NCBI GenBank assembly: GCA_035623615.1
Contig: DASPTB010000255.1
Location: 1 to 14,328, forward strand
DNA length: 14,328 nt
Direction of reading: 5' to 3'
Source: DASPTB01 sp035623615
GTDB lineage: Bacteria; Actinomycetota; UBA4738
Shown: piece by piece, positions 1-6,791 of the stretch
Layout: every line of letters starts with the position of its first letter
Position numbering within the stretch: position 1 is the first letter of the stretch
Translations under genes and position numbers: made by a program
Notes under the pieces: model-generated
Seen by the model: only the letters and a program-made list of their open reading frames with translations
Databases searched by the model: none
What the model was told of the DNA's origin: nothing

Positions 1-1594
1 TCACCGCCAGGATCCCCCCGCCCAGGGTGGGCGCTCCCGCCCGGCGCGCCTCGGCGTAGCCGTCGGGGTCGAGCAGGCGCCCCGACAGGATGGGAGCGCC
101 CGAGGCGAGGGCCGGGCGCAGGGGGGCGAAGAGCTCCCGGAACACACGTGCCTCCTCGGGCCCTTCTCCCGCAGACGGCCGTCCCGCCAGGGCGTCGGCA
201 GCGCGCCCGACGAAGACGAGCACCCGGGGATCGGCGTTCGGCGTGGCGACGGCCTCGGCCATGCGCTGGTACAGGAGCGACTCGGCGAACGGCAGGATCG
301 GCCTGCCCAGGACCAGAACGACGGGGCCGCGTCCGGGAAGGGCCGCCGCGTACCGCACCGCCGCCGTCATCTCCGCCACCTGCCCGGGCGACGTCGGTGT
401 CCCCAGTTGCGCATGCCACCACAGCGACACACCGGGAACAAGAGACGCGGCCCCGATCGCGACCGCGAGCGCGCCACGGGCCAACGCGTTCCGTATCGGC
501 GGCCGACCCGAGCTCCCCCGCCGCGGCAGGAGGGGAAGGAACGCCGCCGCCGCCGCCGCGAGCGCGACGGGCAGCGCGACCGTCAGCGCGCGGTACGTGG
601 GCCCGGGCGTTCCCAGCCATCCGGCCGCCACGACGGCCGCAGTTCCTACCAGCCAGACGAGCGACACGACGCTCAGCGACGGCGGCCGGCGCTCGCGTCC
701 CCACGCCGCCGCCACACCGAGCACCGTGAGTGCGCCGGTGAGCCACGGCCAGATGAGCGAGAGCTCGTCGCGAAGGCGCGCCGAGTACCGGTAGTCGGGC
801 GGGAGGTTGGCGATCCCGCTGCCCGGTCCCGTGCGGTCGACGAGCACGATCGCGATCGCGCCCACGGCGAGGCCCGCGACCGCCGCGAGGACGAACGCGC
901 GCAGCGGCGGCTCGGCCGCCGGGGTCGGGCCCTGCGGCTCTGCCCTCCGGCGGGCTGCGAGCCCCGCAGTGGCCCACGCGGCGGCGACGATCGCCGCGAA
1001 GGTCGCGGCGAGGGGCCACTCGACCATCGTCATCACGGCGACGAGCACCGCCGCGGCTGCGAGCCCGGACCGCGAACGGCGGTCGCGCATGCCTCCCGCG
1101 CTCCATGCGGGGACGGCCAGTGCCGCCGCCATCAGCCAGAGCGCCATGAGGTTCTCGTCCTTACCCGCCACGAGGCGGGCAAGGACTCCGGAAACGCCCG
1201 CGAGGAATCCAAAGAGCCCGAGCCTCCAGCCGCGCAGCCCCCATCGCGCGGCGACCGCCGCTCCCGCGAGGCCGGTCGCGGCCGCGAAGACGATCGGCGC
1301 CACGGCGGCGACCGTCCACGCGGACGCGCCCGTCGCGGTCCCCAGCACCGATCCGACGAGCGGAAAGATGGGCCGCGCCGCGAGCTGTGGCCCGATGAGT
1401 CCCATCTTTCCCGTGAGCCGCAGCACCAGCACCCAGTACATGGAGTCGTCGCCGGGCGGCATCCGTATGTCCCGCAGGCCGAACGCGACGAGGTAGAAGG
1501 CGAGGGCCGAGATTCCGGCGACGAGCGCCGCGGCGAGACCGCTCCCGTCGCGCAGCGACCGGCGAGACCGCTCGACGGTCGGCGGCTGCTCCAC
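1..1594 (-). CDS. Polytopic membrane protein, GT-C glycosyltransferase-like (3' end beyond the window)
   Basis: An open minus-strand frame of about 530 codons runs without a stop to the left edge, so the C-terminus is missing. After a short basic, cytoplasmic-looking N-terminus come many hydrophobic segments rich in Ala, Val and Leu (roughly residues 20-40, 75-115, 125-165, 178-212, 232-252, 280-298, 308-328, 337-356, 370-390). A more soluble tail follows from about residue 395. The loop after the first membrane segment carries paired acidic residues (PPGDDSMYW, about residues 46-54), and a second loop has KDEN (about 145-148). This layout, one acidic loop after TM1 followed by many helices and a soluble tail, is typical of GT-C enzymes that use polyprenyl-phosphate sugars. 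No family was recognised from sequence alone. The start is GTG at 1594, because a TATAGT box sits 7 bases before it and overlaps the alternative GTG at 1603. It diverges from nifJ. A general polytopic protein of unknown function remains possible. Confidence 0.75.
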   Translation of the reverse strand, partial: MEQPPTVERSRRSLRDGSGLAAALVAGISALAFYLVAFGLRDIRMPPGDDSMYWVLVLRLTGKMGLIGPQLAARPIFPLVGSVLGTATGASAWTVAAVAPIVFAAATGLAGAAVAARWGLRGWRLGLFGFLAGVSGVLARLVAGKDENLMALWLMAAALAVPAWSAGGMRDRRSRSGLAAAAVLVAVMTMVEWPLAATFAAIVAAAWATAGLAARRRAEPQGPTPAAEPPLRAFVLAAVAGLAVGAIAIVLVDRTGPGSGIANLPPDYRYSARLRDELSLIWPWLTGALTVLGVAAAWGRERRPPSLSVVSLVWLVGTAAVVAAGWLGTPGPTYRALTVALPVALAAAAAAFLPLLPRRGSSGRPPIRNALARGALAVAIGAASLVPGVSLWWHAQLGTPTSPGQVAEMTAAVRYAAALPGRGPVVLVLGRPILPFAESLLYQRMAEAVATPNADPRVLVFVGRAADALAGRPSAGEGPEEARVFRELFAPLRPALASGAPILSGRLLDPDGYAEARRAGAPTLGGGILAV

Positions 1595-1601
1595 CGGTCG
1601 C

Positions 1602-1624
1602 ACTATACGCGGCCCGCTCGAGCG
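1602..1624 (-). promoter_or_regulatory. Putative leaderless promoter (-10 TATAGT) with an overlapping 10-bp palindrome
   Basis: On the minus strand, TATAGT occupies 1607-1602, matching the -10 consensus at 5 of 6 positions. Transcription would begin about 7 bases later, almost exactly at the GTG at 1594, which suggests a leaderless mRNA. No recognisable -35 box lies 16-19 bases upstream. A perfect palindrome, CGCTCGAGCG, fills 1615-1624 inside the spacer and could be a small operator or chance in GC-rich DNA. Leaderless genes are common in actinobacteria, which fits. This is inference from spacing only. Confidence 0.4.
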
Positions 1625-1640
1625 AGCAGGCCGTGAGCCG

Positions 1641-1676
1641 GCACGTTCGGCGGGCCGTTCGGCCCGCCGAACGTGC
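1641..1676. repeat. Perfect 16-bp inverted repeat with a 4-base loop in a divergent intergenic region
   Basis: The arms are GCACGTTCGGCGGGCC (1641-1656) and its exact reverse complement (1661-1676), separated by GTTC. The hairpin lies between two genes that diverge, so neither gene ends here and a normal terminator role is not expected. There is no T-run on either side. It could insulate the two promoters, act as an operator, or form a structured leader for a longer nifJ transcript. The dyad is certain. Its role is unknown. Confidence 0.75.
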
Positions 1677-1710
1677 CCGAAAGCCTCCCCGCCCGCCGTT
1701 GCGCGCCCCC

Positions 1711-1730
1711 TAGCCTCATCGCACGATGAG
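1711..1730 (+). promoter_or_regulatory. Operator-like palindrome over the putative nifJ transcription start
   Basis: CTCATCG-CA-CGATGAG at 1715-1730 is a perfect 7-2-7 dyad ending 21 bases before the nifJ ATG. A TANNNT-type -10 candidate, TAGCCT, sits at 1711-1716 and overlaps its left edge, which would place the start of transcription near the dyad centre. No good -35 box is visible. A bound repressor there would block transcription, which suits an oxygen-sensitive enzyme. The sequence is not a Rex (TTGTGAA-type) or FNR (TTGAT-type) site that I recognise. The dyad is seen; promoter and operator roles are inferred. A 9-codon frame starts at the ATG at 1726 and ends at TGA 1753-1755, overlapping the nifJ start. 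Confidence 0.35.
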
Positions 1731-1751
1731 CCGTACCGTGGCGGGTGAGGC

Positions 1752-4700
1752 ATGAGCGAAGCGCCCGGCGCCCGCTGGATCTGCGTGGACGGCAACGAGG
1801 CCGCCGCATCCGTGGCGTATCGCCTCAGCGAGGTGATCGCCATCTACCCGATCACGCCCGCCTCGGCGATGGGCGAGCTCGCGGACGCCTGGAGCGCCTC
1901 CGGGCGGCCCAACCTGTGGGGAAGCGTGCCGGAGGTCGTGGAGATGCAGAGCGAGGCGGGCGCAGCCGGGGCGATTCACGGTGCGGTGCAGCGGGGCGCA
2001 CTGGCCACGACGTTCACCGCGTCGCAGGGCCTGCTCCTGATGCTGCCCAACATGTTCAAGATCGCCGGCGAGCTGTCGCCGGCGGTGATCCACGTGGCAG
2101 CCCGAACCGTCGCGACGCACGCGCTCTCGATCTTCGGCGACCACAGCGACGTCATGGCCGTGCGGACGGCCGGCTTCGCGATGCTCTCCTCGTCGTCCGT
2201 GCAGGAGGCGCAGGACCTGGCACTCGTCGCGCACGTTTCGTCCCTCGCGAGCCGCGTCCCGTTCCTGCACTTCTTCGACGGGTTCCGCACGTCGCACGAG
2301 GTGGATCGGATCCTGCCGCTCGGGGACGACGACGTCCGAGCACTCGTCGACGACGAGCTCGTCTGGGCGCTCCGTGACCGAGGGCTCACGCCCGACGCTC
2401 CCGTCCTGCGCGGGTCCGCCCAGAACCCCGACGTGTTCTTCCAGGCGCGGGAAGCGGCGAGCCCGTTCCACGCCGCCGTCCCGGGAATCGTGCAGGACGC
2501 GATGGACCGCCTCGCTGATCGCACCGGCCGCCGGTACCGGCTCGTCGACTACGTCGGCTCCCCGCAGGCCGAGCGGATGATCGTGCTCATGGGTTCGGGA
2601 GCGGGGGCCGCGCGCGAAGTCGTTGCGGCCCTGTCGGACCGCGGCGAACGGGTGGGGCTCGCGATCGTGCACCTGTTCAGGCCCTTTCCGATAGGGGCGC
2701 TCCGTGCTGCCATTCCCGAGTCGGTCCGGCGAGTCGCCGTACTCGACCGGACGAAGGAGCCCGGGGCACCCGGCGAGCCGCTGTACCAGGACGTGGTCAC
2801 GGCGCTCACCGAAACGGCTGGTGCCCAGGCGGATCAGGTGGTCGCGGTGACCGGCGGACGATACGGGCTGTCCTCCAAGGAGTTCACACCCGCCATGGTC
2901 AAGGCCGTGTTCGACGACCTCGCCGGTGCCGAACCCCGCAACCACTTCACCGTCGGAATCGTTGACGACGTCAGCCACACCTCCCTGCCGATCGACCCCT
3001 CGTTCTCGACCGAGGGCGACGGTGTGCGCGCCGTCTTCTACGGGCTCGGCAGCGACGGCACCGTCGGCGCCACCCGGACGTCGGTGAAGATCATCGGCGA
3101 GGAGGCCGGACTCTTCGCGCAGGGCTACTTCGTGCACGACTCCAAGAAGTCGGGAACGGTCACCGTGTCGCACCTGCGTTTCGGATCGCATCCCATCACC
3201 TCCACGTACCTCATCAAGGATGCCGAGTTCGTGGCCTGCCACCAGTTCAACTTCCTCGACCGGCTCGACGTCCTGCGCGAGGCGGCGCCGGGGGCCACGT
3301 TCCTGTTGAACAGCCCGTTCGGCCCCGCCGAGGTCTGGGACCGGCTGCCCGTGGAGGTGCAGCGGACGATCGTCTCCAAGCGGCTCGACCTGTGGGTGAT
3401 CGACGCCTACCGCGTCGCGCGGGATGCGGGACTCGGCCTGCGGATCAACACCGTCATGCAGACGTGCTTCTTCGCCCTGTCGGGCGTCCTCCCCAAGGAG
3501 CAGGCGATCGCGACGATCAAGCGCTGGGTGGAGAAGACGTACGGCAAGCGCGGCCATGAGGTCGTCGAGCGGAACTGGACGGCCATCGACTCGGCGCTCG
3601 CGCACCTGCACCACGTCGAGGTCGCCGGCGAGCCGACGAGCACGCGTCATCGGCGACCGCCCGTTCCCGAGGCGGCCCCCGACTTCGTACAACGAGTGAC
3701 GGCCCGGATGCTCGAGGGTGAGGGCGACTTGCTGCCGGTGAGCGCGCTGCCCGTGGACGGGACCTTCCCCACCGGCACGTCGCGGTGGGAGAAGCGCGAC
3801 ATCGCGCAGGAGATCCCCATCTGGGATCCATCGATCTGCATCGACTGCGGCAAGTGCGCTCTCGCATGCCCCCACGCGGCGGTTCGGATGCAGGTGTTCG
3901 GGCCGGAGGCGCTCGACGGCGCCCCCGAGGGCTTCCGTTCGAAGGAGTTCGTGTCGCGCGAACTTCCCGGCATGCGGATCGCCATCCAGGTCGCGCCCGA
4001 CGACTGCACGGGCTGCGGCGTCTGCGTCGACGTATGTCCGGTCAAGAGCAAGGAAGAGGTCAAGCACAAGGCGCTCAACATGGAACCCGCCGAACAGCAC
4101 CGCGACCGCGAGCGCGCGTCGTTCGACTTCTTCCTCGGCATCCCACCTCTGCGCGACGAACGACTCGCCGCCGACACCATCAAGGGGTCGCAGACACGCC
4201 AGCCGCTCTTCGAGTTCTCGGGCGCCTGCGCCGGATGCGGAGAGACGCCGTACCTGAAGCTGCTCACGCAGCTCTTCGGTGACCGGATCATCGTGGCGAA
4301 CGCCACCGGCTGCTCCTCGATCTACGGCGGCAACCTCCCCACGACACCGTGGGCGACGAACGACGAGGGGCGAGGCCCGGCGTGGGCGAACTCGCTGTTC
4401 GAGGACAATGCGGAGTTCGGCCTCGGGATGCGGCTCGCGCTCGAGCGACAGTCGGCACACGCCCGCCGGCTGCTGAGCGAGCTCGCGACGGCGATCGGTC
4501 CGCTTGCGAACGAGATCATCGAGGCTCCCCAGGACACCGCGCAGCAGATCGACGCGCAGCGCAATCGGGTGGCGCGACTCGAGGACGCGCTCGCGGCCGG
4601 AGACGACGATCCCAGGCTCCGCGATCTGCGGAGCGTCGCCCACGACCTCGTCCGCCGGAGTGTGTGGATCGTCGGAGGCGACGGCTGGGCCTATGACATC

Positions 4701-5366
4701 GGCGCGGGAGGGCTCGACCACGTGCTCGCGTCCGGGCGCGACGTGAACATCCTCGTCCTCGACACCGAGGTGTACTCGAACACGGGCGGCCAGGCCTCCA
4801 AGGCGACGCCACGCGCGGCGATCGCGAAGTTCGCCGCGCGCGGGAAGTCCACCGTCAAGAAGGACCTCGGGCTCCAGGCCATCGCCTACGGGAACGTCTA
4901 CGTGGCGCAGATCGCGCTTGGCGGCGGCGAGATGCAGGCGATCCGTGCGTTCAACGAGGCGGAAGCCTGGCCGGGTCCGTCGCTGATCATCGCGTACAGC
5001 ACGTGCATCGCCCACGGGATCGACATGGCGAGGTCGCTCAGCCACCAGAAGGACGCCGTCAGGAGCGCCTACTGGCCGCTCTACCGATACAACCCCGGGG
5101 GCGAGGGCCACCCCTTCCACCTGGACAGCAAGGAACCGGCGATCCCGCTGAAGGAATTCGCGATGTCCGAGGCGAGGTTCGCGATGCTCGCGCGCACGGC
5201 ACCGGCCGACGCCGAGCGGCTGATGGCGGAAGCGCAGGAGGACGTGACGGCCCGCTGGAACCTCTATCGGCAGCTCGCGGAAGTCGAAAGGGTGCCACCC
5301 CACCTGCCGGAACCCGCGACGACGGGCTCGGCAACGTCCCAGAGCGACGAGGCGGAGGAGGACTGA
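1752..5366 (+). CDS. nifJ: Pyruvate:ferredoxin (flavodoxin) oxidoreductase, full-length single-chain form
   Basis: This enzyme converts pyruvate, CoA and oxidised ferredoxin to acetyl-CoA, CO2 and reduced ferredoxin in the cytoplasm, using thiamine diphosphate and three 4Fe-4S clusters. All 1204 residues fit the homodimeric family. The N-terminal thiamine domain has YPITPAS (32-38), EMQSEAG (64-70) and R118. The CoA-binding region has TKEPGAPGEPLYQD (334-347). Two ferredoxin-type cluster motifs follow: C696, C699, C702, C706 and C752, C755, C758, C762. The proximal cluster ligands C826, C829, C854 and C1085 have the same spacing (3, 25, 231) as in the Desulfovibrio africanus enzyme (C812, C815, C840, C1071, from memory). 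The Mg-thiamine residues GDG (976-978) and N1010 (SNTGGQ) are present. ATG 1752 is preceded by GGTGAGG at a fitting distance. It is co-directional with the DHOD-like gene 7 bases downstream. Substrate preference could extend to other 2-oxoacids. Confidence 0.97.
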   Translation: MSEAPGARWICVDGNEAAASVAYRLSEVIAIYPITPASAMGELADAWSASGRPNLWGSVPEVVEMQSEAGAAGAIHGAVQRGALATTFTASQGLLLMLPNMFKIAGELSPAVIHVAARTVATHALSIFGDHSDVMAVRTAGFAMLSSSSVQEAQDLALVAHVSSLASRVPFLHFFDGFRTSHEVDRILPLGDDDVRALVDDELVWALRDRGLTPDAPVLRGSAQNPDVFFQAREAASPFHAAVPGIVQDAMDRLADRTGRRYRLVDYVGSPQAERMIVLMGSGAGAAREVVAALSDRGERVGLAIVHLFRPFPIGALRAAIPESVRRVAVLDRTKEPGAPGEPLYQDVVTALTETAGAQADQVVAVTGGRYGLSSKEFTPAMVKAVFDDLAGAEPRNHFTVGIVDDVSHTSLPIDPSFSTEGDGVRAVFYGLGSDGTVGATRTSVKIIGEEAGLFAQGYFVHDSKKSGTVTVSHLRFGSHPITSTYLIKDAEFVACHQFNFLDRLDVLREAAPGATFLLNSPFGPAEVWDRLPVEVQRTIVSKRLDLWVIDAYRVARDAGLGLRINTVMQTCFFALSGVLPKEQAIATIKRWVEKTYGKRGHEVVERNWTAIDSALAHLHHVEVAGEPTSTRHRRPPVPEAAPDFVQRVTARMLEGEGDLLPVSALPVDGTFPTGTSRWEKRDIAQEIPIWDPSICIDCGKCALACPHAAVRMQVFGPEALDGAPEGFRSKEFVSRELPGMRIAIQVAPDDCTGCGVCVDVCPVKSKEEVKHKALNMEPAEQHRDRERASFDFFLGIPPLRDERLAADTIKGSQTRQPLFEFSGACAGCGETPYLKLLTQLFGDRIIVANATGCSSIYGGNLPTTPWATNDEGRGPAWANSLFEDNAEFGLGMRLALERQSAHARRLLSELATAIGPLANEIIEAPQDTAQQIDAQRNRVARLEDALAAGDDDPRLRDLRSVAHDLVRRSVWIVGGDGWAYDIGAGGLDHVLASGRDVNILVLDTEVYSNTGGQASKATPRAAIAKFAARGKSTVKKDLGLQAIAYGNVYVAQIALGGGEMQAIRAFNEAEAWPGPSLIIAYSTCIAHGIDMARSLSHQKDAVRSAYWPLYRYNPGGEGHPFHLDSKEPAIPLKEFAMSEARFAMLARTAPADAERLMAEAQEDVTARWNLYRQLAEVERVPPHLPEPATTGSATSQSDEAEED

Positions 5367-5373
5367 GGCACAC

Positions 5374-6381
5374 ATGAGTGATCTGTCCACGACCTACCTC
5401 GGGCTACAGCTTCGGACGCCGCTCGTCGCGTCCGCCGGCCCACTCACCGGAACCGTCGACGGGGTTCGCCGCATGGAGGACGCCGGCGCGTCGGCAGTGG
5501 TGCTGCCTTCGCTGTTCGAGGAGCAACTCACGCACGAGGCACTCGACCTGCACGACATGTTGGAGAGCTCGCTCAGCACCGGCGCCGAGGCGTTCGGCTT
5601 CCTGCCCGAGATCGAGCACTACAACACCGGCCCGGAGCATTACCTGGAGCTTGTGGAGCGCGCAAAGCGCGCGGTCTCGGTGCCGGTGATCGGCAGCCTC
5701 AACGGCACCTCGCCGACCGGGTGGCTTCGGTACGCGACGCTCATCCAGGACGCCGGCGCCGACGCGCTCGAGTTGAACATCTACTTCCTCGCCGCCGACC
5801 CCACCCTCTCCTCGGCCGACGTCGAGGCACGCTACCTCGACCTGGTCGAGGCCGTCCGCGAGTCGCTCGCGATCCCGCTCGCGGTCAAGATCGGTCCGTT
5901 CCTCAGCTCCGTCGCCAACATGGCGCTTCGTCTCGAGGAAGCCGGCGCGGACGGTCTGGTGCTGTTCAACCGCTTCTATCAGGCCGACATCGACGTCGAG
6001 GAGCTGGAGGTCACGCCGCGGCTGGTGCTGAGCTCACCGAACGAGGTGCGCCTCCCTCTCGTCTGGATCGCCATCCTGTACGGACGCGTCCGAGCCTCGC
6101 TCGCTGCGACGAGCGGCGTCCACGGCTGGGAGGAGGCGGCCAAAGTGTTGCTCGCGGGCGCCGACGTCGCCATGATGACCTCGGCATTGCTCCAGCGAGG
6201 TCCCGGCCACATCGCGGAGGTGGAGGCCGGCCTTCGCCGTTGGATGCAGGAGAAGGAGTACGACTCGGTGGGCCAGCTCCGCGGCAGCATGAGCCAGCAG
6301 GCCGTTCCGGATCCGGAGGCGTACGAGCGCGCCAACTACATGAAGATGCTCACGTCGTACTCGGGGAAGGCGCAGCCGTGA
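5374..6381 (+). CDS. Dihydroorotate dehydrogenase-like FMN TIM-barrel protein (probably not a true DHOD)
   Basis: A 335-residue protein with the class 1 DHOD barrel: the opening strand TPLVASAGPLTG (15-26), the NTGPEHYLELV helix (84-94), ALELNIYF (131-138), AVKIGPF with a likely FMN-contacting K172 (170-176), the flavin phosphate loops SGVHGWEEA (247-255) and AMMTSALLQRGP (266-277). True class 1 enzymes read E-L-N-L-S-C-P-N at the catalytic loop, with Cys or Ser as base. Here the same place reads E-L-N-I-Y-F-L-A, so the base and the orotate-binding Asn are absent. The lysine of the early T-L-E loop is also missing (PSLFEEQ, 45-51). Pyrimidine synthesis is therefore unlikely. Start ATG 5374 lies 7 bases after the nifJ stop, with purine-rich GGAGGAG upstream, so the two are probably cotranscribed. 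An FMN oxidoreductase acting with PFOR or ferredoxin is an inference; the substrate is unknown. Confidence 0.88.
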   Translation: MSDLSTTYLGLQLRTPLVASAGPLTGTVDGVRRMEDAGASAVVLPSLFEEQLTHEALDLHDMLESSLSTGAEAFGFLPEIEHYNTGPEHYLELVERAKRAVSVPVIGSLNGTSPTGWLRYATLIQDAGADALELNIYFLAADPTLSSADVEARYLDLVEAVRESLAIPLAVKIGPFLSSVANMALRLEEAGADGLVLFNRFYQADIDVEELEVTPRLVLSSPNEVRLPLVWIAILYGRVRASLAATSGVHGWEEAAKVLLAGADVAMMTSALLQRGPGHIAEVEAGLRRWMQEKEYDSVGQLRGSMSQQAVPDPEAYERANYMKMLTSYSGKAQP

Positions 6382-6394
6382 GCGACGTCGATCG

Positions 6395-6607
6395 CTACTC
6401 GGGGGTCTCCGACAGGCTCACGTAGGTCGCGCAGTCCCGGCAGAGCCGGAGCCATGGGTCGCCCAGGCGCGCGCGCGGAACGAACATTCCGCACCGCGTG
6501 CACCGGAACTCGTCCTCCCGAACGAACTCCTCGTCGTCGGGTCGCTCCGGGTGCTCGGGGGCGTCCCGGACGTCCCGCCGCGCAGTCGCCGGCGTCGTCA
6601 TCGTCAT
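6395..6607 (-). CDS. Small zinc-ribbon protein resembling DUF4193
   Basis: A 70-residue protein with an acidic middle (ERPDDEEFVREDEF, about 21-34) and a four-cysteine zinc-ribbon pattern: C36-x2-C39 and C56-x2-C59. The frame of residues, DEF-C-x2-C-x12-R-L-C-R-D-CA, resembles the tail of actinobacterial DUF4193 proteins as I remember them; the function of that group is not established. A strong AGGAGG (complement of 6612-6617) lies just before ATG 6607. The ATG two codons later (6601) has even better spacing, so a 68-residue form is possible. Its stop is 13 bases from the end of the DHOD-like gene (convergent), and its start diverges from pntAA. The clean RBS, compact fit between neighbours and zinc motif argue that it is real despite its size. 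A nucleic-acid or protein-binding regulatory role is possible but unproven. Confidence 0.75.
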   Translation of the reverse strand: MTMTTPATARRDVRDAPEHPERPDDEEFVREDEFRCTRCGMFVPRARLGDPWLRLCRDCATYVSLSETPE

Positions 6608-6642
6608 GAAGCCTCCTCGGGCGATCTCGTCGCCTCTGGGGC

Positions 6643-6740
6643 GAAGGTAGGTCGGCGCCGGGGCCGCCGCGAGGGCGAATCGGCCCCCACGCGGCGGGCC
6701 GACGGTCCCGGATCAATCCACGGAAGGTGGACCTACCCTC
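6643..6740. promoter_or_regulatory. Divergent control region with a repeated GACCTACCYTC element
   Basis: Between the zinc-ribbon gene and pntAA, an 11-base element occurs twice in opposite directions: GACCTACCCTC on the plus strand (6730-6740) and GACCTACCTTC on the minus strand (6653-6643), 10 of 11 identical. Each contains a TANNNT-like hexamer (TACCCT, TACCTT) pointing toward the gene on its own side, so they may be -10 boxes or paired regulator sites. The plus-strand copy is the right half of an imperfect dyad at 6723-6740 (GAAGGT ... ACCCTC). CCGCCGCG and CGCGGCGG between them (6664-6671 and 6690-6697) could pair. No clear -35 boxes are visible. Function is inferred. Confidence 0.35.
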
Positions 6741-6791
6741 AAGGCAAAGGCGCCCCGTTCGGAGCGCGAAGGCGCTGACGAGGAGGAGACC

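Noticed and set aside
90..1636. Overlapping plus-strand frames of 193-409 codons in the first 1.6 kb
   Set aside because: They are Arg/Ala/Pro-rich low-complexity shadows. The minus strand holds one continuous frame with clear membrane segments through the same bases.
1716..5390. A 1224-codon minus-strand open frame covering all of nifJ
   Set aside because: It is the antisense shadow of a GC-rich gene: Arg, Asp, His and Val-rich composition, no domain motif, while the plus strand encodes a complete PFOR with every catalytic residue.
5374..6381. Calling the DHOD-like gene pyrD
   Set aside because: The catalytic Cys/Ser loop and the early lysine of true class 1 enzymes are missing, and there are no other pyrimidine genes nearby.
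6551..6778. A 75-codon plus-strand frame in the zinc-ribbon/pnt region
   Set aside because: No motif or ribosome site is seen, composition is low-complexity, and it runs across the divergent control region.
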